The position numbers were made by a program, and so were the translations under genes. Below, piece after piece: positions 44,165 through 52,823 of a stretch of DNA of 64,000 nucleotides. Source of the DNA: Peptoclostridium litorale DSM 5388 (GTDB lineage: Bacteria; Bacillota; Clostridia; Peptostreptococcales; Peptostreptococcaceae); contig NZ_FSRH01000016.1 in assembly GCF_900141635.1 (NCBI RefSeq), positions 1 through 64,000 on the forward strand, written 5' to 3'. Below the pieces are notes generated by a model. The model was not told where the DNA came from, made no database searches, and saw only the letters and a list, made by a program, of their open reading frames with translations. The stretch's first letter is position 1, and each line of letters opens with the position of its first letter.

Positions 44165-44198
44165 GTTTAATTGTACTACAATCAAACAGTATCTGCAA
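44165..44198 (-). promoter_or_regulatory. TRAP operon promoter with palindromic FadR-type operator
   Basis: On the minus strand TTGCAG (44198-44193), exactly 17 bp, TACAAT (44175-44170). The operator spans 44165-44187, 11-bp arms with one mismatch around a central C; its core TTGTACTACAA (44171-44181) fits TNGTNNNACNA perfectly. A weaker copy (CTTTTCTACAT, 44078-44088) lies closer to the gene. The rest of the 333-bp gap (43991-44323) is AT-rich without a gene. Confidence 0.75.
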
Positions 44199-44323
44199 GT
44201 AGTAAATTCAGTTTTTTTCAATAGTCTGAATATTTCTTATTTTCAGCGGCTCCAGCACTTGTTTTTACTAGTTAGTAGCATTATAATCAACTTGTTTTTT
44301 ACTTCCTGCAGCCCTTTTTGCCG

Positions 44324-46294
44324 TTAAACCTTGAAAATGCCTATCGACTCATTAAGCAATTTTATAGTCTCATCAAGCTCTTTTACAGACTCTTTTATGC
44401 TTTCTATGGACATTGTCTGCTCTTCTATTGACGCACTTATCTCCTGTGTTGACGCTGTTGCAGCATGGGAATCCTCAAGTATGCCTTCTATCGATAAAAG
44501 CATGCTTTCCTTGACATTTTTTATTTGAGATATGCTTTCATTCGAACATTTAATTTGAGATACCACTTCTTCGATTTTCATTTGTATTTGACTAAATGCA
44601 TCCATTGCATAAAATATGGATTCATTGGAATGCTCTGATTTTATAATGGAGTCTTCAAGCAGTTTCTCTACATCTCCAATAACTTTCATTATGTCACTTA
44701 TCATTTTGCGTATATCCAGCGAGGCCTCTGCAGACCTGTAAGCAAGCTTTCCAACCTCGTCTGCAACCACCGAGAACCCTTTGCCATGTTCACCGGCTCT
44801 TGCCGCTTCTATGGACGCATTTAGCGACAATAGATTTGTCTCTTCGGCAACGGCATTTATAAGAGCCACTATTGTTTCAATTGATTTCGATTTCAAAAGC
44901 AGCTCCCCTATGCCTGCAGAAATGTCTTTTTGAGACTGTTCATTTTCAGTGTAAATTGATTTCATCTTGTCTATGGATTGCTTGATAAGACTGTTTTTTG
45001 TTTTCATTTCATTTGCACTTTCATCCACAGTCCTTATTCGGCTGCTTAAATTCTCAATCTCTTTCCCAAGTACACCTGTAACTTCAAATCCGTTTTGAAC
45101 TTTGTCTGACTGAGATAATGCTGTTGCTGAAATCTCAGCTGCACTGCATGAGATTTCCTCTGACTCATGGCTCATTTGTTCAACTGACTGAGATATGATG
45201 TCTGATTTTTCAAATGCCGCCTTTGCTATATGCTGGCTATTCCCTATCAGCTTTTGAATATTTCCCGCCATCTTTTCAAGAGATTTTGAAAGCATGAAAA
45301 TTTCATCCTTCCCTTTAATCTCATCGAATTTCACCTTAAGATTTCCTTCTGCCATCTTTTCCGCATTTTGCTTAAGCCTGATAATGGGCTTTGTTATTGC
45401 GCTTCCCAGGAAAAGTGCAAATCCCAGCACCAGGATTAAAGCTGTTACATTAATTGCATAATAAGTGTTTCTAATTGACTTGACTTGTGAATACACAATA
45501 TTTTCCGGCACAGATATTCCAAGATGCCATCCTGTGTCCTGAAGCTTTGAATACAGTATTATTCTTTTTTCGTTGTCCACGTTCATTATCACTTTGCCGC
45601 TTTCGCTTTCTTTAATCTTTTGGGCGAGCTCTTCAAATTGCACATCTTCAAAAATATTCACATTCAGCATTTCCTCTTTGGGATGCGCTATTATTGAGCC
45701 TGACGAGTCAACTAAAAATCCGTACCCTTCTCCCGAGACATTCATTTTCGAAGTCAGCTCGCTCAGCTTTTTAAGCCCAATGTCCGCGCCCATTACAGCA
45801 CGTATTTCGCCGTATTGGTCTTTTACAGGCACTGTATATGTAATTCTGTAGTCTCCAGATATCGCTTTGTACGGATTCGAAAATATTTCGGCCTTTTTCG
45901 CCAGACATTCAGTATACCAAGGCCTTGTTCTTGGATCATATCCTTGCGGAGGAATCCAGTCGCCGCCTCCAACAAACATTCCGCTCTCTTCAAATCCCAA
46001 ATACATGTTCATTATATCTTTGTCTTGCTTATACGCCTTCACTACATTTGGCGCCGCACTTTCCATGTCTGTCTCTTGCTTTAACACCTCAACAGCAGTT
46101 TTGGCAACCGTTGACTTTTGATTAAGCCATCCTTCCAATTCATTTTTTATGCTCATGACACTTGTTTTCATATGTGTGTCAATATTTTCAACCACCTTTT
46201 TTTTGATTGTCAGATAACTGAAACTTGATACACTTATAAGGACAATACTTGCAAGCAAAATGAAATATAAGGATATTTTAGTTTTCAACTTCAT
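44324..46294 (-). CDS. methyl-accepting chemotaxis protein with amino-acid-type dCache sensor
   Basis: 656 residues from the ATG at 46294, after GGAGGGGG; the longer frame lacks a site. Helix ~8-28, double-Cache sensor ~35-275, helix ~280-300, HAMP, and a signalling domain with the tip [21 protein letters not shown]. The sensor holds Y119, R124, W126, Y127, Y142 and D171, with the relative spacing I recall for the dCache_1AA signature that binds the amino-acid backbone. It lies between the TRAP operon and dehydrogenase 2 with a regulon operator in front, so it probably senses the imported compound. Confidence 0.92.
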   Translation of the reverse strand: MKLKTKISLYFILLASIVLISVSSFSYLTIKKKVVENIDTHMKTSVMSIKNELEGWLNQKSTVAKTAVEVLKQETDMESAAPNVVKAYKQDKDIMNMYLGFEESGMFVGGGDWIPPQGYDPRTRPWYTECLAKKAEIFSNPYKAISGDYRITYTVPVKDQYGEIRAVMGADIGLKKLSELTSKMNVSGEGYGFLVDSSGSIIAHPKEEMLNVNIFEDVQFEELAQKIKESESGKVIMNVDNEKRIILYSKLQDTGWHLGISVPENIVYSQVKSIRNTYYAINVTALILVLGFALFLGSAITKPIIRLKQNAEKMAEGNLKVKFDEIKGKDEIFMLSKSLEKMAGNIQKLIGNSQHIAKAAFEKSDIISQSVEQMSHESEEISCSAAEISATALSQSDKVQNGFEVTGVLGKEIENLSSRIRTVDESANEMKTKNSLIKQSIDKMKSIYTENEQSQKDISAGIGELLLKSKSIETIVALINAVAEETNLLSLNASIEAARAGEHGKGFSVVADEVGKLAYRSAEASLDIRKMISDIMKVIGDVEKLLEDSIIKSEHSNESIFYAMDAFSQIQMKIEEVVSQIKCSNESISQIKNVKESMLLSIEGILEDSHAATASTQEISASIEEQTMSIESIKESVKELDETIKLLNESIGIFKV

Positions 46295-46346
46295 ATTCAG
46301 CCCCCTCCCTTTTTTCCGCCTTTCATATATTACCCGCCACATCCAA

Positions 46347-46369
46347 GTTTAATCGTTCTACATTTAAAC
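46347..46369 (-). promoter_or_regulatory. regulon operator upstream of the chemoreceptor gene
   Basis: A 23-bp site with GTTTAA/TTAAAC-like ends and core TCGTTCTACAT (46353-46363), three differences from the perfect operator at 47931-47953. It lies 53 bp before the receptor start; TAGAAC within it could be a -10. No good -35 is seen. Confidence 0.5.
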
Positions 46370-46374
46370 AGTTT

Positions 46375-46437
46375 TTTTGTTTTTTATTAAAACAAAAACC
46401 ATCCGCGACTAATTATGCCTGTCTGCTGGATGGTTTT
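46375..46437 (-). terminator. terminator after opine-type dehydrogenase 2
   Basis: AAAACCATCC (46395-46404) and GGATGGTTTT (46428-46437) around a 23-nt loop, followed by TTTTTGTTTTAAT on the minus strand. Confidence 0.75.
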
Positions 46438-46458
46438 AAAGCAATTGCAATGCGAATC

Positions 46459-46488
46459 GGCCTGTCGGAAAAATTTCCGACAAGCCTT
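46459..46488. repeat. 20-bp palindromic hairpin
   Basis: TGTCGGAAA-AA-TTTCCGACA (46463-46482), extended by GGC/GCC ends, lies between dehydrogenase 2 and its terminator. It may protect the 3' end or act as a plus-strand terminator (TTTT follows). Confidence 0.5.
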
Positions 46489-46519
46489 TTCGTATATATT
46501 AACACTTTTATCTAAATGC

Positions 46520-47614
46520 TTATTTCCTTGCCCCTGTTTCAACATAGTTTACAAGTTCCTGCACGCTCATGCCTGCAAGCCCTAGATTTTCAACAGTTCT
46601 TCCGCCTTTATCTATATCTTCGCCAAGCATGTATTCTCCAAGCTTAACTATGGTTTCCATTCTGTCCACGTTTACGCCTGCAAGTTTTCCAAGCGACACT
46701 ATTGCCTTTAGAGAATTTGGTACGTCTTCAAGAACATATCTTGTCTTAAGTGTCTTTTGGCCCATTATTCCATCATATGACTTATTCACTTTAACCTGGT
46801 CTGCAAAAGTGTCTCCGTAGGCATCATACATAACTTCAAACCACTCCGTCATAGGTCTTAGCTCAAGTCCAAGAACTCTTCCAAGCTCAAGCCTCTCCTT
46901 GTCCATATCTTCAATATACTGTCCTACTGTAGGAGTGAATCCATCATAGTAATACTGCCATTCTCCTTCGCTTTCTATCCTAGCAACATTAAGCAGCGAT
47001 GGCGCTGGATGCAGCATTGCATTTATATTTTCAAGGCTTGTTGCAAGAACGTTCTTTCCTTCCTTGAATTCAGGGAAAGCAGTGTTCAGAGCCTCAACAA
47101 CCTTCTTATTTTGAGTGGCAGGAAGAGCTGCAACCTCGTTTATATTTTTCACGCCGAATATGTACGCCTCTCCAGGTACCTTTGCCCTACATGCATAAAG
47201 TAGTGTTTGAGTCTCAGCTACAACAACATCCGCCTTGCAGCCGCTTTCATCAAGCACCCTTCTAAACTCAAGGGCTCCACAGCTCGCACCGGGGTGAAGC
47301 ACTACAATCTGTCCGTCTTCAAGGTGAGGTGCACATGCCTTGGCTATGCTTGCATGGTAAAGTGATGGAAGCACCACTACCACTATGTCAGTACCCTCGA
47401 TCACCTTTGAAATGTCAGTGCTCGCCATATCAACCTTTCCAAATCCCTGAACAGCTCCTGTAAGCTCTATTCCGCCCTTTTCATTTATGGCGTCTACAGT
47501 CTTTTCAAATACGTCATATAGCTTTACTGAAAATCCCTTCACTCCTATGTGTCCGGCCATCGCCTGTCCGCCGTTACCTCCACCTACTATTGCCCAATTA
47601 AGTTTCTTACTCAT
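46520..47614 (-). CDS. opine-type dehydrogenase 2 (NAD/NADP octopine/nopaline dehydrogenase family)
   Basis: 364 residues, the same length as dehydrogenase 1 and alignable without gaps by eye. WAIVGGGNGGQAMAGH at 7-22 (NAD(P)-binding), LHPGASCGALEF at ~106, His 202 in NAMLHPAPS, and WQYYYDGFTPTVGQYIEDMDKERLELG. It likely cleaves an N-(carboxyalkyl)amino acid oxidatively to an amino acid and a 2-oxo acid, or runs in reverse. GGGAGGGG precedes the ATG. It has the strongest regulon operator about 320 bp upstream. Confidence 0.88.
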   Translation of the reverse strand: MSKKLNWAIVGGGNGGQAMAGHIGVKGFSVKLYDVFEKTVDAINEKGGIELTGAVQGFGKVDMASTDISKVIEGTDIVVVVLPSLYHASIAKACAPHLEDGQIVVLHPGASCGALEFRRVLDESGCKADVVVAETQTLLYACRAKVPGEAYIFGVKNINEVAALPATQNKKVVEALNTAFPEFKEGKNVLATSLENINAMLHPAPSLLNVARIESEGEWQYYYDGFTPTVGQYIEDMDKERLELGRVLGLELRPMTEWFEVMYDAYGDTFADQVKVNKSYDGIMGQKTLKTRYVLEDVPNSLKAIVSLGKLAGVNVDRMETIVKLGEYMLGEDIDKGGRTVENLGLAGMSVQELVNYVETGARK

Positions 47615-47642
47615 GTTATACCCCTCCCTTTCGATTGTCTGA

Positions 47643-47693
47643 TTGTCCTACATTTAATTCGATTTTTTTAGTAAAGAGCACTAGACTCTTTAC
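47643..47693 (-). promoter_or_regulatory. proximal operator and leader hairpin of dehydrogenase 2
   Basis: TTGTCCTACAT (47643-47653) fits the operator core with one mismatch. Next to it GTAAAGAG-CACTAGA-CTCTTTAC (47671-47693) is a perfect 8-bp hairpin. Both are in the 320-nt leader of dehydrogenase 2. No gene is seen in 47694-47930. Confidence 0.5.
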
Positions 47694-47930
47694 CATAGAC
47701 TTTTAAACACTCTCCCCTTCAAAGACAAAACTATACCGTGGTATATGCGCCCCCTTTTCAACAGATTTTTTACATTCTCCATTTAAATCAAGGAATAGCA
47801 TTTTTATTTGAAATCTTATGTTTTGTGGAACCTAAAATAACGCTGTGTCATTTGTTTGAAATCGGATTCAATCATACTTTCAATCATTTATCTTAGCTGC
47901 GTGCACAATTGAATGTCTATTTCAAACTTT

Positions 47931-47964
47931 GTTTAATTGTACTACAATTAAACAACTATTTCAA
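47931..47964 (-). promoter_or_regulatory. dehydrogenase 2 promoter with perfect FadR-type operator
   Basis: On the minus strand TTGAAA (47964-47959), exactly 17 bp, TACAAT (47941-47936). The operator at 47931-47953 is a perfect palindrome with 11-bp arms around a central C; core TTGTACTACAA (47937-47947). Confidence 0.75.
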
Positions 47965-48021
47965 TGGGTTTTTTGGATTTTTTGCAAATATATTTTTCCT
48001 GCAATCTCCTTTTTATTCCAA

Positions 48022-48054
48022 ATAAAAACCACCCGGTAATTTTCACCGGATGGT
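48022..48054 (-). terminator. terminator after the flippase gene
   Basis: ACCATCCGGT and ACCGGGTGGT arms around a 7-nt loop, followed on the minus strand by TTTTATTT. End of the exopolysaccharide operon. Confidence 0.75.
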
Positions 48055-48084
48055 CTGTTTAACTAATGCTGGTTCTAATCCCTT

Positions 48085-49371
48085 TTAGCTGCTGGCCTCT
48101 TCACCCCTGTCATTTTCACTTCTGGTTTTCATATAGTAGTATGCGGAAAGCGCAAAGCCAATGGATATTGATATGAACGTGGCCATAGCAGCCCCTCTTC
48201 CCTGATATGCGGGTATCAGCACATAGTTCATTCCTATGTTTGCAAGAGTGCTTATTATGTTGAGAAAAAGCACTTTCGACTGCTTTTCATTTGCCACAAG
48301 GTAGGTTCCGAGGTAGTAATTCACAAACAGCATTGGCATTGCAAATCCGAATATTTGGAGTATGTGGTATGCCGGAAGGTAGTCTCTTCCAAAGAGCAGA
48401 AGTATGCCCAGCTTTGCAAATATGAATATCCCTGCGGCAACTATTATGCCTCCTGCAAAATTCATTTTAAGCACATAAACGCTCTTTTGCTCGTCGAGCG
48501 ACTTGTTGCTGAGTTTTGGAAGAAGCACAGTAGTCATTACAGACGGGAATATCAAAAGGTTTGTGAGTATCCTTTTTGATGCGCTGTAATACCCTGTTTC
48601 TACGTCTCCCATGAACGCATTTATCATCATGACGTCTATTTGCATTGCAAGCAGAGTTATTATGGAGTTCACAAACAGGGGCGAACTCTTTTTCACAAGA
48701 GCCAAAACCTCGCTTGACCTCACCTTCACATATTTAAGTTTGTATCTTCTTATCGCCTTGTTCATGCTCATTGCAACCGTCAGCCCGCGGCTGACCAGAT
48801 AAGCCCCGGCTACAAGCTCCAGCTTTATGCCCTTTGGCCCCAGCAGTACAAATGCGCTTGTGCATATGAGAAGCAGCACATAGTCCAGCACGTCATAAAG
48901 CGCCATATAGTGCATCTCCTCACTTGACTGGAAGCATATCTTTGGAACCTTTATGAAGTTTTGCATCAAAAACGCAGCCCAAAATATTAACGCAGCCACC
49001 TCCATATCTACAACTCCAGATATGCCCATGAAAACAAACACAATGCTCATTATAGCTGTCATAAAAAATCTCGAAGTGACATTCATTGATATGTACCTGT
49101 CCATGCTGTCTTTGTCCTTTGATATTTGCACCACTGAAAATATGTCGGTTCCAAGGTCGAGAAATATTGCCAGTATGCTCATGAGCGCAGTATAGTATCC
49201 AAACCTTCCGTAAAGCTCTACTCCAAGATATCTGGCTATTATTGTAGTGACCAAAAGCCCAAAGGCTATGTTCATGAAATGAGCCGCGGTTATGAAAAAA
49301 CTGTTTCTGGCCACTTTGCTCTCTTTAATCTTTTTTACATCAAGCTTCTTTGCAATTTCCTCCCTGCGCAT
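48085..49371 (-). CDS. oligosaccharide flippase (Wzx/MOP family)
   Basis: 428 residues from the ATG at 49371, six bases after GGGGGTG. About 12-14 helices; the N-terminus (RNSFFITAAHFMNIAFGLLVTTIIARYLGVELYGRFGYYTALMSILAIF) is typical of polysaccharide biosynthesis flippases that move lipid-linked repeat units across the membrane. Last gene of the cluster on this strand. Confidence 0.9.
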   Translation of the reverse strand: MRREEIAKKLDVKKIKESKVARNSFFITAAHFMNIAFGLLVTTIIARYLGVELYGRFGYYTALMSILAIFLDLGTDIFSVVQISKDKDSMDRYISMNVTSRFFMTAIMSIVFVFMGISGVVDMEVAALIFWAAFLMQNFIKVPKICFQSSEEMHYMALYDVLDYVLLLICTSAFVLLGPKGIKLELVAGAYLVSRGLTVAMSMNKAIRRYKLKYVKVRSSEVLALVKKSSPLFVNSIITLLAMQIDVMMINAFMGDVETGYYSASKRILTNLLIFPSVMTTVLLPKLSNKSLDEQKSVYVLKMNFAGGIIVAAGIFIFAKLGILLLFGRDYLPAYHILQIFGFAMPMLFVNYYLGTYLVANEKQSKVLFLNIISTLANIGMNYVLIPAYQGRGAAMATFISISIGFALSAYYYMKTRSENDRGEEASS

Positions 49372-49405
49372 ATGCCTCACCCCCGCCCAAGTTCCCTATA
49401 AAGCA

Positions 49406-49434
49406 AATGCTGCAGTACTAATGTCTGCAGCATT
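49406..49434. repeat. 10-bp inverted repeat between flippase and glycosyltransferase genes
   Basis: AATGCTGCAG (49406-49415) and CTGCAGCATT (49425-49434) form a perfect hairpin with a 9-nt loop. No U-tract follows; it may weaken rather than stop transcription or mark a processing site. Confidence 0.5.
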
Positions 49435-49449
49435 ATAATACTGATGTCA

Positions 49450-50313
49450 TCATTCATTTTCCTTGAGGCTTTGAAGCCTTTTCACCTCTTCTTCGTCTTT
49501 TGTCTCCTTCTCTTCCTTTAGATATTCAGCATTTTGCTCTCTGTAGTGTATGGCAGTAACTTCATCCAAGAATCCTATCCTTGCGCCAAGCATCCTGAGC
49601 CTGTCAAAAAACTCCCCGTCATATGGCATCTGGTATTTCCAGCAGTCTCTTGAATACCTCAAAAATGCCAGCCTCTTGTTGTACATTACTGAAGCGTGCG
49701 AAACCCTTCCCCACTCGAATATCCCGTCTCCAACAGTGTCCCAGACGTCCTCTTCAAGCTCTCTTTTCACCTTGGAATATACAACCTCATAGTTGTTTTC
49801 CATTGCGAAATTCACGAGCTTTTCAAGGTGATCCGGATGCCATTCGTCATCGTCGTCAGTAGTCGCTATCCAGTCTCCCATGCAAAGGTCCAGAGCCTGA
49901 GTGAGCGCAGTGTATCCCGGAACAAACCACCTTTTTTCACTGTCCATGAAGTGCTCCTTAGGATACGCCTGTGAATTATAATATCTTATCCTCGGGTCAT
50001 CCAGGCTCCTTACGAGCTCTTCCGTATTGTCGCTGCAGTGGTCGGCCACTATTACAACCTCGAAGTTCTGGTATGTCTGCCTCAGTATTCCCTTTAAAGT
50101 CCTGTTTACAAGTATGTCAGCCCTGTTGTATGTGGGTATTCTTATCGATATGAGAGGGTTCTCCTTCTTTATGGGGTATATGTCCCTGTTTTCCTGAATC
50201 CTTTGCCTGTCAAACCTGTTTTTCAAATAGTAAAGTGAAAAAAATCTGTAAATTCCCCTTTTGCTGTCCTCCCTTATGAGATTCACCCTTCTTTTTATCT
50301 TTTTAGAAAGCAT
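49450..50313 (-). CDS. family 2 glycosyltransferase
   Basis: 287 residues from the ATG at 50313, eight bases after AAGGGG. GT-A fold: ISIRIPTYNRADILVNRTLKGILRQTYQNFEVVIVADHCSDNT, then WIATTDDDDEWHPDHLEKL with the DxD metal site. It adds a sugar to the repeat unit; donor and linkage unknown. Cytosolic face, no transmembrane helix. The C-terminal tail is highly charged. Confidence 0.9.
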   Translation of the reverse strand: MLSKKIKRRVNLIREDSKRGIYRFFSLYYLKNRFDRQRIQENRDIYPIKKENPLISIRIPTYNRADILVNRTLKGILRQTYQNFEVVIVADHCSDNTEELVRSLDDPRIRYYNSQAYPKEHFMDSEKRWFVPGYTALTQALDLCMGDWIATTDDDDEWHPDHLEKLVNFAMENNYEVVYSKVKRELEEDVWDTVGDGIFEWGRVSHASVMYNKRLAFLRYSRDCWKYQMPYDGEFFDRLRMLGARIGFLDEVTAIHYREQNAEYLKEEKETKDEEEVKRLQSLKENE

Positions 50314-50330
50314 ATCCATCACCCCTTTTC

Positions 50331-51176
50331 CTAAAGATATGTACTCAAAAATTCTTTGAGGGCATCCTGCCAGCTCCTCATATAGTAGCCATGATCCCTT
50401 TCTAGCCTTCTATTTTGAAGTACTGAATACGAAGGTCTCAGCGCATCCCTTCCCGTCTGTTGGGTTCTTATGGGAATCACATCTATATCCTTTTCCGCAA
50501 TACTGAATATCTCCCTTGCAAAACCGTTCCAGCTGCACTGCCCGCTGTTTGTAACATGGTAGAGCCCGTAGTCATCTGTGCTTATCAAATGCTCTATGGC
50601 CATTGCAAGATCCAGTGAGTATGTCGGAGTTCCCACCTGATCGTCCACCACTTTTATTTCACTCTTTTGCTCCGACAGAGAAAGCATTGTCTTTAGAAAA
50701 TTGTTTCCATGCGCTCCGTACAGCCATGCTGTCCTGAGCAAAAAATGCCTTGAACAAGCTGCACTTACAAGTCTTTCCGCCTCGACCTTTGACATTCCAT
50801 ACACGTTCAAAGGGTTGGTGTCATCCTCTTCCACATAAGGCGAGCTCTTCTTCCCGTCGAATACATAGTCGCTTGAGATATGCACAAACTTAGCGCCCAC
50901 CTCTTCGCAGGCGATAGCCAGGTTTTCAGGGCCCTTTGAGTTCACCAAAAATGCAAACGCCTCTTCACTTTCGGCCCTGTCTACATTGTTGTATGCAGCT
51001 GCATTTATTACCACCGACGGCCTTATATCCCGTATAAACCTTGCCACCTCGTCCCTGTCCGTAATATCCAGATTCTCTCTCTCTGTTCCCACCACATTGT
51101 ATTTTCCCTTGAGAAGATTTGAAAGTTCAGTCCCAAGTTGCCCCTTGCATCCGCTTATAAGCAGTTTTTCCACCAC
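50331..51176 (-). CDS. rmlD: dTDP-4-dehydrorhamnose reductase
   Basis: About 281 residues. All candidate starts are GTG (51182, 51176, 51173); 51176 or 51173 fit AGAGGG spacing best. NAD(P)-binding LLISGCKGQLGTELSNLL, SSDYVFDGKKSSPYVEEDDTNPLNVYGMSKVEAE (YxxxK active site), RTAWLYG. Last step to dTDP-L-rhamnose. Part of rmlA-C-B-D. Confidence 0.93.
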   Translation of the reverse strand: MVEKLLISGCKGQLGTELSNLLKGKYNVVGTERENLDITDRDEVARFIRDIRPSVVINAAAYNNVDRAESEEAFAFLVNSKGPENLAIACEEVGAKFVHISSDYVFDGKKSSPYVEEDDTNPLNVYGMSKVEAERLVSAACSRHFLLRTAWLYGAHGNNFLKTMLSLSEQKSEIKVVDDQVGTPTYSLDLAMAIEHLISTDDYGLYHVTNSGQCSWNGFAREIFSIAEKDIDVIPIRTQQTGRDALRPSYSVLQNRRLERDHGYYMRSWQDALKEFLSTYL

Positions 51177-51194
51177 ATCCACCCTCTTTCAAGC

Positions 51195-52208
51195 TTATAT
51201 TCTGCCATACATCCTGTCATAATAATCCATATACTCCTTGCTTCTAACCCTTTCAAGCCATATGCTGTTTTTTACATACCAGTTTATGGTCTCGTTTATG
51301 CCGTCTTCAAACTCGTACATTGGCTTCCATCCCAGCTCCAATTGCATTTTGGATGAGTCTATGGCATACCTTCTGTCATGCCCCAGCCTGTCAGTCACAT
51401 GTTTTATGAGCTTTTCGTCGGCACCTGTGCTCTCTATTATGAGCCTTACTATCTCGATGTTTGTCTTTTCATTATTCCCTCCGATATTGTAGACCTCTCC
51501 CGGCCTTCCCCTGTGGAGGACCTCGTCTATGGCCCTGCAGTGATCGCTAACATGGAGCCAGTCCCTTATCTGAAGCCCGTCTCCGTACACCGGAAGCTGC
51601 ATACCGCTCATTGCATTCGATATCATAAGCGGTATGAGCTTTTCTGGAAACTGATACGGGCCGTAGTTGTTTGAACACCTGGTTATAAGTACGTCCATTC
51701 CGTATGTCCTATGGTACGCCCTTGCAAGCATGTCGGCTGAAGCCTTGCTTGCCGAATAAGGGCTGTTTGGCATGAGCGGAGTGCTTTCAGTGAAAAATCC
51801 GCTCCCTCCCAGACTCCCGTAGACTTCATCCGTTGAAACCTGAAGATATCTCGAGACACCGTGCTTTCTCGAAGCCTCAAGAAGAACCTGTGTTCCAAGT
51901 ACATTGGTCCTCACAAACGCCCCGGGGTCCTCTATGCTCCTGTCTACATGGGATTCAGCCGCGAAATTGACAACCATGTCTATGCCGCACTGGAATATGG
52001 AATCAACAAGTGCCTCGTTTGCTATGTCCCCTCTTATGAACCTGTACGAATCACTATCCTCTATGTCCCTTAGGTTCTCCAGGTTCCCCGCATATGTCAA
52101 AACGTCCAGATTCACTATGTTGTATCCGGTATGCCTTCTTAGCATGTGCCTTATGAAATTGCTCCCTATAAAGCCCGCCCCGCCCGTCACAAGAATAGTC
52201 TTTTTCAT
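51195..52208 (-). CDS. rmlB: dTDP-glucose 4,6-dehydratase
   Basis: 337 residues from the ATG at 52208, five bases after GGAGG. ILVTGGAGFIGSNFIRHML nucleotide loop, STDEVYG, YSASKASADM active site, TRCSNNYGPYQFPEKLIPLMI. Converts dTDP-glucose to the 4-keto-6-deoxy sugar. Eighteen bases before rmlD. Confidence 0.96.
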   Translation of the reverse strand: MKKTILVTGGAGFIGSNFIRHMLRRHTGYNIVNLDVLTYAGNLENLRDIEDSDSYRFIRGDIANEALVDSIFQCGIDMVVNFAAESHVDRSIEDPGAFVRTNVLGTQVLLEASRKHGVSRYLQVSTDEVYGSLGGSGFFTESTPLMPNSPYSASKASADMLARAYHRTYGMDVLITRCSNNYGPYQFPEKLIPLMISNAMSGMQLPVYGDGLQIRDWLHVSDHCRAIDEVLHRGRPGEVYNIGGNNEKTNIEIVRLIIESTGADEKLIKHVTDRLGHDRRYAIDSSKMQLELGWKPMYEFEDGINETINWYVKNSIWLERVRSKEYMDYYDRMYGRI

Positions 52209-52265
52209 ATTGTCCTCCATTTCTCACCCATTGGATTTGCGCCGCGCATAGCCTTTTGGCCCGCA

Positions 52266-52823
52266 TTAAAATGAAAAATTTGTCTCGCTGAGCTTTTTCA
52301 AGGATGCATCTTTTTTTGAAAGCTTTATATCTTCAATCCCTTCCGTAGGCCACTTTATACCTATTTGCGGATCATTCCATATTATTCCGCATTCGTCTTC
52401 GGGATGGTAAAATTCAGTGCATTTGTATGTGAATTCCGCCACATCTGAAAGAACCAAGAATCCATGCGCAAAGCCCTCCGGAATGTAAAACTGCCTTTTG
52501 TTCTCCTGCGAAAGCTCAACTCCATGCCACCTGCCATACGTTGGAGAGCCTTTTCTGCAGTCGACTGCAACGTCAAACACCTTGCCCGCCACCACTCTCA
52601 CAAGCTTTGCCTGAGGATGCTCCTTTTGAAAGTGAAGCCCCCTCAATACCCCTTTTGAAGACTTGGAGTGATTATCCTGAACAAACTGCCTGTCTATGCC
52701 GTTTTGGGCGAATTCCCTCATATTATAGCTTTCCATGAAGAATCCCCTATCGTCCCCATACACCGTGGGCTCTATTACCAAAAGCCCCTCTATTTCAGTC
52801 CTTATAAATCTAAACTTTGACAA
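52266..52823 (-). CDS. rmlC: dTDP-4-dehydrorhamnose 3,5-epimerase
   Basis: 185 residues from a TTG at 52823, seven bases after GGAGGGG; this gives (M)[18 protein letters not shown], the family's usual start. Cupin fold with [18 protein letters not shown] and the catalytic His/Tyr region [14 protein letters not shown]. The start overlaps the end of rmlA by 22 bp. Confidence 0.95.
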   Translation of the reverse strand: MSKFRFIRTEIEGLLVIEPTVYGDDRGFFMESYNMREFAQNGIDRQFVQDNHSKSSKGVLRGLHFQKEHPQAKLVRVVAGKVFDVAVDCRKGSPTYGRWHGVELSQENKRQFYIPEGFAHGFLVLSDVAEFTYKCTEFYHPEDECGIIWNDPQIGIKWPTEGIEDIKLSKKDASLKKLSETNFSF

